A DNA stretch of 32,922 nucleotides from assembly GCF_020193575.1 (NCBI RefSeq), contig NZ_JADYVD010000062.1, forward strand, positions 1 to 32,922, written 5' to 3'. The position numbers and the translations under genes are program-made. Below, piece after piece: positions 15,503 to 23,633 of the stretch. The number at the start of each line of letters is the position of its first letter. The first letter of the stretch is position 1. The DNA is from Ensifer sp. IC4062. Lineage in GTDB: Bacteria; Pseudomonadota; Alphaproteobacteria; Rhizobiales; Rhizobiaceae. Below the pieces are notes generated by a model. It worked only from the letters and a program-made list of their open reading frames with translations. It made no database searches and was not told the origin of the DNA.

Positions 15503-15704
15503 ATAGGCTTTTAGAGGATCAAGAGAGGGCCCCATAGTAATCGACTATTTGCCCCTCAAGGCGGAGGTGCGGCCACGGTCCTTCCGTCTCTGCTCAGAAC
15601 GCCGCAACCCCGTGTTCACTTCAAACCTGAGGTCAGACACGTTGAAAAGCGATGCCGAGTGAAGCTCGGTTGGCCTCACAGCACGTAACGTGGAGATTAA
15701 GCCA

Positions 15705-16946
15705 ATGGGAAGAAGAGCGCTCGTTCTGATTGAGGGGCATAGGGGTATTGGCCTGCTGTTCGTCCAAGCAGCCCAGCGTCTTGGCCTGCATCCAGTTACC
15801 CTGTCGACCGATCCTGCTAAGTATGGCTATCTTGCGGCGGAAGGGATCGAGACAATCCGTGTGGATACAGACAATCTCGATGCGCTGATCGACGAATGTT
15901 CTCGACTGCGTGCAACCTATGACATTGCTGGCATTACGGCGGCCGAGGAGGAGGTCTATGCGACAGTGGGCAAGCTCTGTCGATATTTCGATTTACCCGG
16001 ACCGAATCCCGCGTCGATCGAAAGCTGCTGCGACAAATTCGCTCAACGCCAGCTCCTTGCGGGGGCCGGCGTTCCCACTCCTGCTTATCGCCTAGCAGCG
16101 AATGCGACGGACGTAGAAACCTCTGCTGCCGAGATCGGTTTGCCGGTGATTGTTAAGCCAGCTGTAGGCAGCGGCAGCAGCGGTGTCAGATTGTGCCGCG
16201 ATTTTGATGAGCTGGCCGAACATACGAGCTATCTGTTGGGCGGGAAACACACTTGGGGATCGTCGCCGCGCATTTTGATCGAAGAATTCGCTCGAGGCCC
16301 TTACTATTGCGCCGACATCATGGGAGATGAGGTGATTGGGATTTCCGCCGGCGACTTCGGGCCCCCGCCGCATTTTGTCTTTCGTGAGGTGACGGTTCCG
16401 GCCGATCTGACTTTTAAGGAGCATGAACGTATCGCCGATCTCTCGCTAAGCTGTTTGCGAGCTCTCGGGCTTGGGTGGGGGCCAAGCTGCATTGAATTCC
16501 GGTGGACGAAGCTTGGCCCAATAGTCATTGAAGTCAATCCCCGTCTTGCTGGCGCGCCCGGTCCTCAACTGATTCAGTTGGCTTACGGTGTTGATCTCAT
16601 CACCGAGCACATCAAGTTGGTCACCGGCGACGAATGGAATTTAAAAAAAAGACGTTCGCACACTGCAGCGGCGCGGTTCCTGGTTCCTGATCGCGACGGC
16701 ATCCTGGATCGGGCCGACAACATTCGTCAGGCGGCTGCTATACCAGGTGTCGCCGAGGTGAAATGGTATATTGAACCCAAGACGTCGATCGTCAGGAAAT
16801 TCGACTATGGAGACTGGATGGGATATATCACCGCATCTTCACCCAGTCTTGCTGGTACCGAGGCGATACTTCAGCGCGCCCTCGATCTAGTCGGTTGGTC
16901 GATCACACCATTTCCCGCCCCTGGCAAGGACGGGCGCGCTATCTGA
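15705..16946 (+). CDS. ATP-grasp ligase (carboxylate-amine ligase family)
   Basis: The protein has 413 residues from ATG 15705, preceded by GGAG with 9-nt spacing; a GTG at 15690 would add five residues. The N-terminal domain (1-110) is a pre-ATP-grasp fold starting ALVLIEGHRGIG. The ATP-grasp core shows LPVIVKPAVGSGSSGV (146-161, Lys151), ILIEEFARGPYYCADIM (190-206, Glu193/Glu194) and IVIEVNPRLAG (273-283, metal ligands Glu276 and Asn278, Arg280). The family forms an amide or peptide bond through an acyl-phosphate; relatives include bacilysin-type L-amino-acid ligases and carnosine synthases. In this locus it could join diaminobutyrate (or a derived amino acid) to a second acid. A dyad-containing region lies upstream. 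The substrate is inferred only. Confidence 0.85.
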   Translation: MGRRALVLIEGHRGIGLLFVQAAQRLGLHPVTLSTDPAKYGYLAAEGIETIRVDTDNLDALIDECSRLRATYDIAGITAAEEEVYATVGKLCRYFDLPGPNPASIESCCDKFAQRQLLAGAGVPTPAYRLAANATDVETSAAEIGLPVIVKPAVGSGSSGVRLCRDFDELAEHTSYLLGGKHTWGSSPRILIEEFARGPYYCADIMGDEVIGISAGDFGPPPHFVFREVTVPADLTFKEHERIADLSLSCLRALGLGWGPSCIEFRWTKLGPIVIEVNPRLAGAPGPQLIQLAYGVDLITEHIKLVTGDEWNLKKRRSHTAAARFLVPDRDGILDRADNIRQAAAIPGVAEVKWYIEPKTSIVRKFDYGDWMGYITASSPSLAGTEAILQRALDLVGWSITPFPAPGKDGRAI

Positions 16947-16989
16947 CTACCCGGTCCACAGGTTCGAAAGGTGCTTCAGGACCTCTCTA

Positions 16990-17235
16990 TGCGCTCTTGG
17001 CATTGCTGCGCCGTCGTCGCAAGCTAAGGGAGGATTGACTCCCGTGGGCGAACCGGAGAGTTGATACAGCGTCGCTCCGGCTTTCCGCAGCAGTCCGGAG
17101 CGGCGCTTCTCTCGAAGCCGATAGCTGCACCCGACGGTGATCACCATTGAGTGGTGGAGCAAGCGATCGAGGATCGCGGCGGCCACTGCGGGCCACCCAA
17201 GACGCTCCCCAGTCTCCCTCGAAGTGCCGGCATTG
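16990..17235 (-). pseudogene. IS21 helper ATPase (IstB) C-terminal fragment
   Basis: The minus strand reads RLGWPAVAAAILDRLLHHS, MVITVGCSYRLREKRRSGLL, the end of IstB proteins (usually ILDRLLHHS...GDSYRLREKRRAGLL). The Walker A and B parts are missing and a frameshift lies just upstream. It sits right after the ATP-grasp stop and is convergent with it. Confidence 0.75.
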
Positions 17236-17414
17236 GTGCCGATGCCGGGGACGGACGGGCGCTCGGTGGCCTGTCATGTGTCAATCGGCGTTCAAAATTT
17301 GCACGCCGGAACTGTTGGAAGCCGTTTGCGGATTTGATTTGCAAAGCCCTGGCACGGGCAATCAGCTCGTCAGTGTCGGCCCCAACTCCTCGACGGTTAT
17401 ACTAGAGCGTGCAC

Positions 17415-18183
17415 TCATAACGACCGGATCCAGATGCGTGTTGCGACCAGCTTTATGGCTGCGAGGAAGTTTTGAGCTTCTTTGCCATAACGCTGGCTAT
17501 GCCCCTGAATTGTTTGAGTTTGTTGAAGAGGCGCTCAATCTGATTTCGCTGACGATAGACCCAGAGCTGAAGGGGAAGCCATCATTTCGGTTTGTTTCGC
17601 CGGGATGTTTGCCCAAGCACGTTTTCTTTGACGGGCTCTCGAAGAGAGTTGGTGTCGTAAGCCCTTTCTGCCAGTAGGATTGCGCCGTTGCACATGTCCT
17701 TCAACATAGGCTCTGCCATTCGGCTGTCGTGAGCCTGCCCGGCCGTCAGATCGACGCCGATCAGCCTGCCATCGGCATCGCCGACGGCGTGAACCTTTGT
17801 GGTCAGGCCGCCACGGGGACGTCCTATGCAGCCATCGTCTCAATCCCCTTTTTTCCCGTCGCGGCATGCTGGTGAACACGGACACAGGAACCGTCGATCA
17901 TCACGATGTCACCGTCGAAGGCCTCGGCGACCTTGCGTAGAACATAGTCCCAAACGCCTGCCTTTCTCCATCGGGCAAAGCGATGGTAGCAGGTCGTGTA
18001 TGGACCATATCGCTCCGGCACATCTGTCCAAGGCGAACCAGTTCTAACCGCTACAGAATGCCATTGATTACCCGCCGGTCATCGACACACGGCATGCCAC
18101 GGCTTTTGTCCGGCAACCACGGTTGAATGATCGCCCACTCGAAATCTGTCAGGTCGAAGCGACCGCGGGTCATGCGAGGCATC
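17415..18183 (-). pseudogene. IS5-family (IS427-like) transposase, degraded
   Basis: The minus strand contains in order a N-terminal FEWAIIQPWLPDKSRG-like segment, YTTCYHRFARWRKAGVWD, IVMIDGSCVRVHQHAATGKK (first acidic residue), RPRGGLTTKVHAV, LLAERAYDTNSLR (second acidic residue) and YRQRNQIERLFNKLKQFRGI (YREK-like motif). All family signatures are present, but several stops and frameshifts break the frame, so the element is dead. It is different from the intact IS5-family copy at 28178-29018. Confidence 0.8.
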
Positions 18184-18281
18184 CAAATCAAAGCCTCATT
18201 GAATCAAAATATGCGGGAATGGAAACCAGATTAAAGATGTCTGCTGATTCGAAAGATCCTAACGTTTCCGGCACTTGCCCA

Positions 18282-18613
18282 TCAGTTCAACATGGCAAGG
18301 ACGTCCGGTGCGATGACATACAATTGGCCCTGGAGAACGGGATTCGCGAGATCGTGTAGAGCTGCTGCGACGATCTCTTCGTGACCGGGCTCGAACCGAA
18401 TACCTTTCTGCATTCAGGCTTATTGGCACAACCCGCCACCCTAACGGCATCGATTTCGCCAGAGGCAAATCGATGAAGGATGGCGACAATATCAGACCGT
18501 CTGAGAGTGACGACTGGTTCTGCGTCCCAATCAAACGCGGCCAGCGCAACCTCCAGGTCCGGCAACGGAATACCTAGTTGTATCAGTGCAGAAAGGGTCG
18601 CTCGTCTTCCCAT
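18282..18613 (-). pseudogene. 110-residue hypothetical protein gene with one missing base
   Basis: From ATG 18613 (GAGGA just upstream) the frame reads MGRRATLSALIQLGIPLPDL and then an acidic, leucine-rich chain. At about 18403-18405 the frame is lost, while a neighbouring frame continues as GIRFEPGHEEIVAAALHDLA and ends ...PDVLAMLN at a stop at 18282. Restoring a single G in AGAAAGG(G)TATT joins both halves to a coherent 110-residue protein. I do not recognise the family. Coding-like composition on both sides of the break argues for a recent mutation or a sequencing error rather than long decay. Confidence 0.6.
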
Positions 18614-18938
18614 TGTCATTGTCCTCGTACGATTGCTTAAGGATTTCTGTCTCTGTCCGTGTTGCTGAGCATGGCTGGGAAAAGACGCTACCATGCGAGT
18701 GACGAAGTCCGCGTCGCACTTGGCTGCATTGAATATCCATCGCCGGAGCGCGGACATGACATGTCATCCGGAGACCCGGCTGTAAGTGGGACCTCGACGA
18801 AGTCGCAATCAGCGTCGCAAATCATACGCATCGACGTTTGGTGAACAACATCCGATCGTTCTCGACAACTGGGTTCAGAGACACGCAATCGTTGCGGACG
18901 GGATGGTGTGGCGTGCATTCGAAATCACACCGCCGCCG
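18614..18938. other. short gene-free stretch before the left IS remnant
   Basis: No open frame has recognisable features. The right part may be decayed IS3-like transposase sequence preceding the conserved terminus at 18939-19017. Confidence 0.35.
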
Positions 18939-19017
18939 CAAACGCCTGATCAGGTTTACGTCAAAAAGCCGCTGCCTCATAGCCTCCGCGGCATAACAGA
19001 GGTCGCAAACCACTTAC
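18939..19017 (+). repeat. IS3-like terminus, left copy
   Basis: This segment encodes TPDQVYVKKPLP-like residues (orfB C-terminus of an IS3-family element) and continues past the stop into a conserved end finishing CAAACCACTTAC. The same terminus occurs inverted at 20460-20545 on the other side of the first LLM monooxygenase gene, with identity high over the last 25-30 bp. Similarity stops at the same base on both sides, marking the IS end. Confidence 0.65.
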
Positions 19018-19078
19018 GAGCAGACACAAGACTGTTGAAACAAACCGAGCTACTTCTCGGCTACGTTGGTTCATGCCC

Positions 19079-19094
19079 CTACCTAGGACGGTAG
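19079..19094 (+). promoter_or_regulatory. lux-box-like dyad CTACCTAGGACGGTAG (site C)
   Basis: The dyad has 5-bp arms CTACC/GGTAG and ends 60 nt before the LLM monooxygenase ATG at 19155; a possible -10 (TCTAAC) starts 24 nt downstream. On the opposite strand the sequence continues GACGATACT..., and also matches the flank of site A on its other side, so site C is an inverted relative of site A and may once have served a divergent gene now replaced by IS DNA. Confidence 0.6.
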
Positions 19095-19154
19095 TATCGT
19101 CCCTGCCTCTTCTTTGGTCTAACTCAAGGTCGAAGTAAATCGCAGGAGCCGAAA

Positions 19155-20444
19155 ATGTCGCGTCAGATGAAGTTCGTAGCGTTTCTCATGGCTGGGCCAA
19201 CTTCCCATCACCATGCAATGTGGCGCCATCCGCAAACAGAGAACAGGTTTCTCGACCCGGTGTTCTGGGAATCGCTGGCGCGAACACTGGAGGCCGGCAA
19301 ATTTGACGGCTTCTTCTTCGCCGACGTCCTGAGTTTTTACAACGAAACTACAATGGCACGGGGCGGCCAGATGTCCCTGCTTGACCCTATCCCCCTTGTC
19401 GCTATTATGGCGCGGGCAACATCGCACATCGGGCTTGGCGTGACAATATCGACGAGTTTCCAGGAGCCCTATGCGATAGCTCGCGTACTCTCCTCTCTCG
19501 ATGTGTTGAGTGGTGGTCGTATCGCCTGGAACGTCGTTACTTCTGCGATTGATCGGGAGGCGCAGCTCTTTGGTGAGGCGCTCCTGCCGCGCAGTGAACG
19601 CTACGATCGCGCCGAAGAGGTCCTAAAAGTGTGTCTCGACTTCTGGACGGGGTGGGCCGACGGTGCGCTCTTCCTTGACAAAGAAAGCGGCGACTTCATT
19701 GATGAGGCGAAGATGCGCCGCACTGATATCACCGGGAAATATGTCGCGGCAAAGGGCGTGTTTACCGTACCGCCGAGCATTCAGCGGCACCCGGTCATCA
19801 TGCAGGCCGGATCTTCACCGCGCGGTCGCGATTTTGCCGCCAGCTACGCCGAGCTTGTCTTTACGCTTCAGCATTCGTTGCCCGACATGCAGGCATTCTA
19901 TGGCGACATGAAGGATCGCGCCGACAAGGCGGGGCGGAGTCCGGACGATTGCGCCATCCTCGTTTCCGTGGACCCCATCATCGGCGAAACGGAATCGATC
20001 GCCCGCGAGAAGCAGGCTTACATCAATGACTTGGTCGACCCTCGTCTCGCCATTCCCTTTATGTCCGCCCATATTGGGGTCGACCTGTCGCAATACCCGC
20101 TAGACAGGCCAATTAACGACATCCCGGCAGAAGCCGGCTCGCGTGGCTCTTTCGATGTCATCCTTCAGGCGACGAAGGCCAGTAATCTTACGCTCCGCGA
20201 GGCGGCGAAACATTTTGCTACAAGCGAGCTTTGCCCCCAGGTGGTTGGCACGCCTGAGAGCGTTGCCGATCAGCTTCAGGAGTTCTTTGATAACAAAGGG
20301 TGCGACGGCTTTATTGTGACAGCCACGGAAATGCCAGGGTCTTTCGAAGCCTTCACGCGATCTGTGGTTCCGATTCTTCAGAAGCGTGGAGTCTTCCGAA
20401 AGAAGTATCCGGGATCTACACTGAGGGAAACGATCCAGATGTAA
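19155..20444 (+). CDS. LLM-class flavin monooxygenase (NtaA/SnaA/DszA family), paralogue 1
   Basis: The protein has 429 residues; AGGAG precedes the ATG by 7 nt. It follows the family from end to end: MKFVAFLMAGPTSHHHAMWR at the start, LARTLEAGKFDGFFFAD (about 43-59), LGVTISTS, LSGGRIAWNVVTS (flavin-site strand), RYDRAEEVLKV, HPVIMQAGSSPRGRDFAA and PQVVGTPESVADQL near the C-terminus. These FMNH2-dependent enzymes oxidise or N-hydroxylate small organic molecules and need a separate flavin reductase, which is absent from the window. It is about three quarters identical by eye to the copy at 25993-27303. A dyad (site C) lies 60 nt upstream. It is bracketed by inverted IS3-like ends. It resembles pNGR234a y4wF from memory. 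Confidence 0.88.
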   Translation: MSRQMKFVAFLMAGPTSHHHAMWRHPQTENRFLDPVFWESLARTLEAGKFDGFFFADVLSFYNETTMARGGQMSLLDPIPLVAIMARATSHIGLGVTISTSFQEPYAIARVLSSLDVLSGGRIAWNVVTSAIDREAQLFGEALLPRSERYDRAEEVLKVCLDFWTGWADGALFLDKESGDFIDEAKMRRTDITGKYVAAKGVFTVPPSIQRHPVIMQAGSSPRGRDFAASYAELVFTLQHSLPDMQAFYGDMKDRADKAGRSPDDCAILVSVDPIIGETESIAREKQAYINDLVDPRLAIPFMSAHIGVDLSQYPLDRPINDIPAEAGSRGSFDVILQATKASNLTLREAAKHFATSELCPQVVGTPESVADQLQEFFDNKGCDGFIVTATEMPGSFEAFTRSVVPILQKRGVFRKKYPGSTLRETIQM

Positions 20445-20459
20445 TCATCGCCCATCTTG

Positions 20460-20580
20460 GTAAGTGGTTTGCGACCTCTGTTATGTCACGGAGGCTAACG
20501 GGCTGCAGCCGTTGAATAGGACCTGATCCGGTGTTTTCCGGTGAACTGTTGAATGCGGGCGTCGGCTCTTCTGGAAGGTC
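20460..20580 (-). pseudogene. IS3-like terminus and orfB tail, right copy
   Basis: The minus strand reads RRPHSTVHRKTPDQVLFNG, then a stop and the same non-coding end as at 18939-19017 (CATAACAGAGGTCGCAAACC and on). This is the C-terminus of an IS3-family integrase plus the terminal repeat. It begins 16 nt after the stop of the LLM gene and points toward it, opposite to the left copy. Confidence 0.65.
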
Positions 20581-20820
20581 AGATACCTAGCGGCAAGGAA
20601 GCCGAACTCTACCGAGTCGCGGGGCCCGACGAACCTGACAATCGGCCGCTTCAAATTTTCACAGGAGTGACAGAAGAAAGCGATGTCCACTCGTCATACG
20701 GACCCGTCCTTCGACGACATCGGACACGCGACATCGCGGTTGTAAATGCCTTTCGCATTTGGCGCGGCTCTTGCTTAACCGCAGATGCGTCGGCGTCACC
20801 AACCGAGGAGAGATAATTCC

Positions 20821-20928
20821 ATGATCACGCTCACCGAAGATACCATCATGCTGCCTTGGGTGGTCCTGATCCGCGACGCACACCAGCGTGCGCTCCGCGC
20901 GGGGGGGGGGCACGCTCCATGTCAGTAA
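20821..20928 (+). CDS. 35-residue leader peptide containing a G10 tract
   Basis: ATG 20821 follows a GAGGAGA ribosome site with about 8-nt spacing. The frame reads MITLTEDTIMLPWVVLIRDA and HQRALRAGG, crosses ten consecutive G at 20901-20910, and stops at TAA 20926, 10 nt inside the start of the acetyltransferase gene (ATG 20919). No other good ribosome site precedes that ATG, so the acetyltransferase is probably translated by coupling. If the tract had eleven G, the two frames would fuse. The peptide has no recognised family. It could be a leader, or the true N-terminus of the acetyltransferase in another allele. Confidence 0.55.
   Translation: MITLTEDTIMLPWVVLIRDAHQRALRAGGGHAPCQ
20901..20910 (+). 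repeat. G10 homopolymer in the leader of the acetyltransferase gene
   Basis: Ten consecutive G in the coding part of the leader. Slippage by +1 would join the leader with the acetyltransferase in one frame; slippage to other lengths changes where the leader ends. This is the arrangement of a contingency (phase-variable) locus, although such loci are not common in rhizobia. Homopolymer sequencing error is also possible. Confidence 0.6.
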
Positions 20929-21524
20929 TTCTGCTAACCCCAAGGTTGCGCTTGCGTCCATTGGCCCCAACCGACGTGCTGCGGCTTCACACACTTCATA
21001 ACGACCCTTTTGTCGTGAATGCCATCTATGATGGAAAGCCTCCGTCCTGGGAAGACACAAACTGCTGGTTTAAACAGGTTCTTGCCGATTGGGACAGGTA
21101 TGGCTACGGTGTCTTCGCTGTATTCACGCGCGGCGGCAACGGCCGGGAAGGCAACTTCCTTGGACGACGCGGCTTAACTCTTTTGCCGGACAGCGACGAT
21201 CTGGAACTCAGCGCGTGCTTTCACCAGGCTGCAGCCGGCAGTGAATATGCCCCCGAGGCGGGATGCGCAGTCCTCGATTTCGCCTTTACGGCCCTAGGAG
21301 CGCCGAGGGTCCTGTGTTTTGTGCGCCCTGAAAACCAACGTTCCTTACGTTCAGTGTGGAAGATGGGGTTCCGGCAGATCAATGATCGATGGTTTAACGG
21401 CCAGCAGAGGCGCTGCTTCGAGGTAACACAGCGCGATCTGGCCGGAATCCTTGCGGCAAATCCAAACTTTGCCATAACCGAGCATGGCATTCCCCCTGAC
21501 CGACCATTGAATGCGAGCTCATAA
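20919..21524 (+). CDS. RimJ/RimL-type GNAT N-acetyltransferase
   Basis: The product has 201 residues. It starts ILLTPRLRLRPLAPTDVLRL, the signature opening of RimL-like enzymes. LELSACFHQAAAGSEYAPEA (about 94-113) is the acetyl-CoA loop (normally GYxLxPxxxGxGYATEA), followed by FAFTALGAPRVLCFVRPENQ RSLRSVWKMGFRQ, the conserved NxxSxxVxxKxGF end. Acetylation of an amine on a small molecule or a protein terminus is expected. Its loop lacks the usual second glycine (QAAAGSEYAPEA), so activity may be altered. It lies in the same direction as the LLM gene, 474 nt downstream and past an IS remnant. An overlapping leader and a G10 tract precede it. Confidence 0.75.
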   Translation: MSVILLTPRLRLRPLAPTDVLRLHTLHNDPFVVNAIYDGKPPSWEDTNCWFKQVLADWDRYGYGVFAVFTRGGNGREGNFLGRRGLTLLPDSDDLELSACFHQAAAGSEYAPEAGCAVLDFAFTALGAPRVLCFVRPENQRSLRSVWKMGFRQINDRWFNGQQRRCFEVTQRDLAGILAANPNFAITEHGIPPDRPLNASS

Positions 21525-21562
21525 ATATCCCGGGAAGTGGCGTAGCAGGGTAGCGGTTGCCA

Positions 21563-22038
21563 TCAGTGTTTTTCCGGAAGGGTCAGGTTGTCGAAGCTCA
21601 ATCGGTCACCAAGGATCATGTCCCAGGGAGTGCTGTAGGTGGCGGCTTTGGTCGCCGCGTTCTCCGGCATGGACCGGGATGATCGGCGCACCTCGGCAAT
21701 GTCGATGTGGAAGTAGCCGAGCGGGTAGCTCTTGAACTTCTTCTTTTCCGGCCTGTTCCCGTCAACATCCGGCAGGCGGCCGATCCCGTGGGCTGCAGGC
21801 AGCGGTGCAGCGAGGAGCGCGTCAGGTGCGGGATGGTCGGCTGCAACGCATAGAGGCAGTCATCAAGGGGTAGCAGCGTGTAGCGCCGAAAAGCAACTAT
21901 AACCGCTTCTTCCTCGACGGAGAGGACCGTCGATCTCGGCTTCTTCCGGCTGGTCGGTAGGTCTGCGACCGACGTCCGCTTGCGCCACTTGGCGACAGTC
22001 TTCTGATTGATCCCGTAGCGCTTCGAAAGCGTCCTCAA
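21563..22038 (-). pseudogene. IS481-family transposase fragment
   Basis: The minus strand begins LSKRYGINQKTVAKWRKRTS, then PRSTVLSVEEEAVIVAFRR and HTLLPLDDCLYALQ-like, PHLTRSSLHRCLQ, the helix-turn-helix half of IS481-family proteins. A frame change follows, giving GYFHIDIAEVR, the start of the integrase core. The core is then deleted. What follows to the stop at 21563 (TLPEKH) is uncertain. Confidence 0.75.
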
Positions 22039-22254
22039 GCTCTCTCGATGGGGTTGTCTAATCGCAGCCGTGGGGTCAAGTATCTTGATATGAGACGCGA
22101 GGGCCAGGTTACAGCGTTGTCTTCGTGGTCGGCAGAGGCCGCCGCATCATGGGCTTCGTTGGAAGAGCCTTCAATGTGGACGACGCTCTCGGCTGGGTCA
22201 GCGGTGCAATCCCATCAACGGGAATGGCTCAGCCAACGTCCCGGCGGGGACGTC

Positions 22255-23330
22255 TCAGGCGCTCAGATACGGAACCCTATCACCAGCTTTCATGCCGCAG
22301 CTCCTGCATTCGGATCGAAGAGCTCGCCGGTCTTGAGCATCGCATGCATGAACGGCTAGTTTGCGCGCGACAGCGACGGCGGCTCGGTTGAAGCGAGCTC
22401 TCCCGGAGTCGGAGACCCTATGTTCGTAGGGCGCTCTCTTTCTTGCTGCGGGCCAAGATGACGGACGCGGCCTCATAGTGAAGTCCTCGCAAGTGATTGT
22501 TGCCACGCCGGGATATGCGCCCGTCATAATCGACCTCTCCAGATTGATACCGACGGGTCGTCCAAGCCCCGACATTCCAGGACTTCCTGAAGTTGTCAGG
22601 CTCTTCAACGGCAGTGACGAAAGACGTTGGGGTGATCGCGCCTACGCCGGGGATAGACATGAGAAGGCAGCAGGCCTGGCTCTCGCGTGCATCCCTGATG
22701 AGTTGACGTCCGAGGTCAGCGGCACGGATCCGGACACTGCGCTAGACATCCAGAAGCGGTAAGATAATAGCAGCAAGCTGCTCGTGATCGACAAGCCGGC
22801 TCCGCACGTTCCGCTCGAACATACTTCCCTTTCCGGCCGGAACAACAAGACCGAAGGTTTTCATGACGCCGCGGATCTGGTTGGAAAGTTCGATGGTGAT
22901 GCGAACCAGCCGAGTGCGTGCAGCGACGAGCGTACGGGTCAGCATGCTATCGAAGCCCTTGACGCGTACCTCACGAAAGAAGCCCACCCCGGCAAGATGC
23001 GCCAGGCCATGGGCATCATTCGCATCGGTTTTGTTAGGCGCAATATCGAGAGCCGCTTTGGCATGACGCGCATCAATGCAGATTGCCGGCACTCCTTCGG
23101 CGCGCAGCGCATGATAGAACCACACCGACAGCGGACCGGTCTAAAACACCACGAGTCTGACCGCCGGTGCCCACTTGCGGATGAGCTCGGCAACGACTTG
23201 GGATCCGAGGCGCACTTCCCGCGAGATACGTTTGCCGTCGCAGCGGATCGATACCGCCGTCTCTTTCATCGACACGTCGAGACCGATATTCTTCAATGGC
23301 TGTTCTGCATTCGATGCGTGGACCCGGCGT
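22255..23330 (-). pseudogene. IS110-family transposase, broken
   Basis: The minus strand holds most of an IS110 (IS1111-group or close) recombinase in pieces: IGLDVSMKETAVSIRCDGK (first acidic residue), PLSVWFYHALRAEGVPAICI, DARHAKAALDIAPNKTDAND, AHGLAHLAGVGFFREVRVKG, then after a stop and frame change SIPGVGAITPTSFVTAVEE, NVGAWTTRRYQSGEVDYDGR ISRRGNNHLRGLHYEAA. The DEDD motifs are recognisable, but frameshifts separate the parts. It lies between the IS481 scrap and the group II intron. Confidence 0.82.
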
Positions 23331-23633
23331 CCAGTCGAGAGCCCGCATTTCCATCCTATCGGGGAACAGCCACCCTCCAAGGCTGTGATTGACTTCCAGG
23401 GCGACGCGCTCCCGCGATTACCCAATGTGGACGGCGCCCGCACCGGCATCATCCTCGCGAGAGGCGTGCCAAGATGGCTGCTGTCGAGTACTCATCTGAA
23501 GGAGCACCGTCAACGGGCAAGACCACAACCGACCTCAACGCCGTTGTTCTTCGAATCAGGTTGGTGTCTGCAACCCGAGCCTACCGGAGGACACGATGAC
23601 CACCGCTTCGCCGCCCGCTCACTGCGGCGCTGG
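23331..23633. other. flank between IS110 remnant and group II intron
   Basis: No gene is supported here. It would be the 5' exon side of the intron. I did not recognise the host element. Confidence 0.35.

Larger units (their letters stand above)
15181..15704. other. long upstream region of the ATP-grasp gene
   Basis: This non-coding stretch holds lux-box-like site B (15355-15370) and, 101 nt beyond it, an intrinsic terminator pointing left (15472-15502). The distance from site B to the ATP-grasp start is 334 nt, far more than the 60-61 nt at sites C, D and the 3521 site, so a long leader, an antisense RNA or rearrangement is possible. No open frame is convincing. Confidence 0.45.

Noticed and set aside
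15620..15637. Dyad-like sequence around AACCTGAGGTC before the ATP-grasp gene as a lux box at the expected distance
   Set aside because: The arms are separated by 14 instead of 12 bases and lack the CTA/TAG ends of the other sites.
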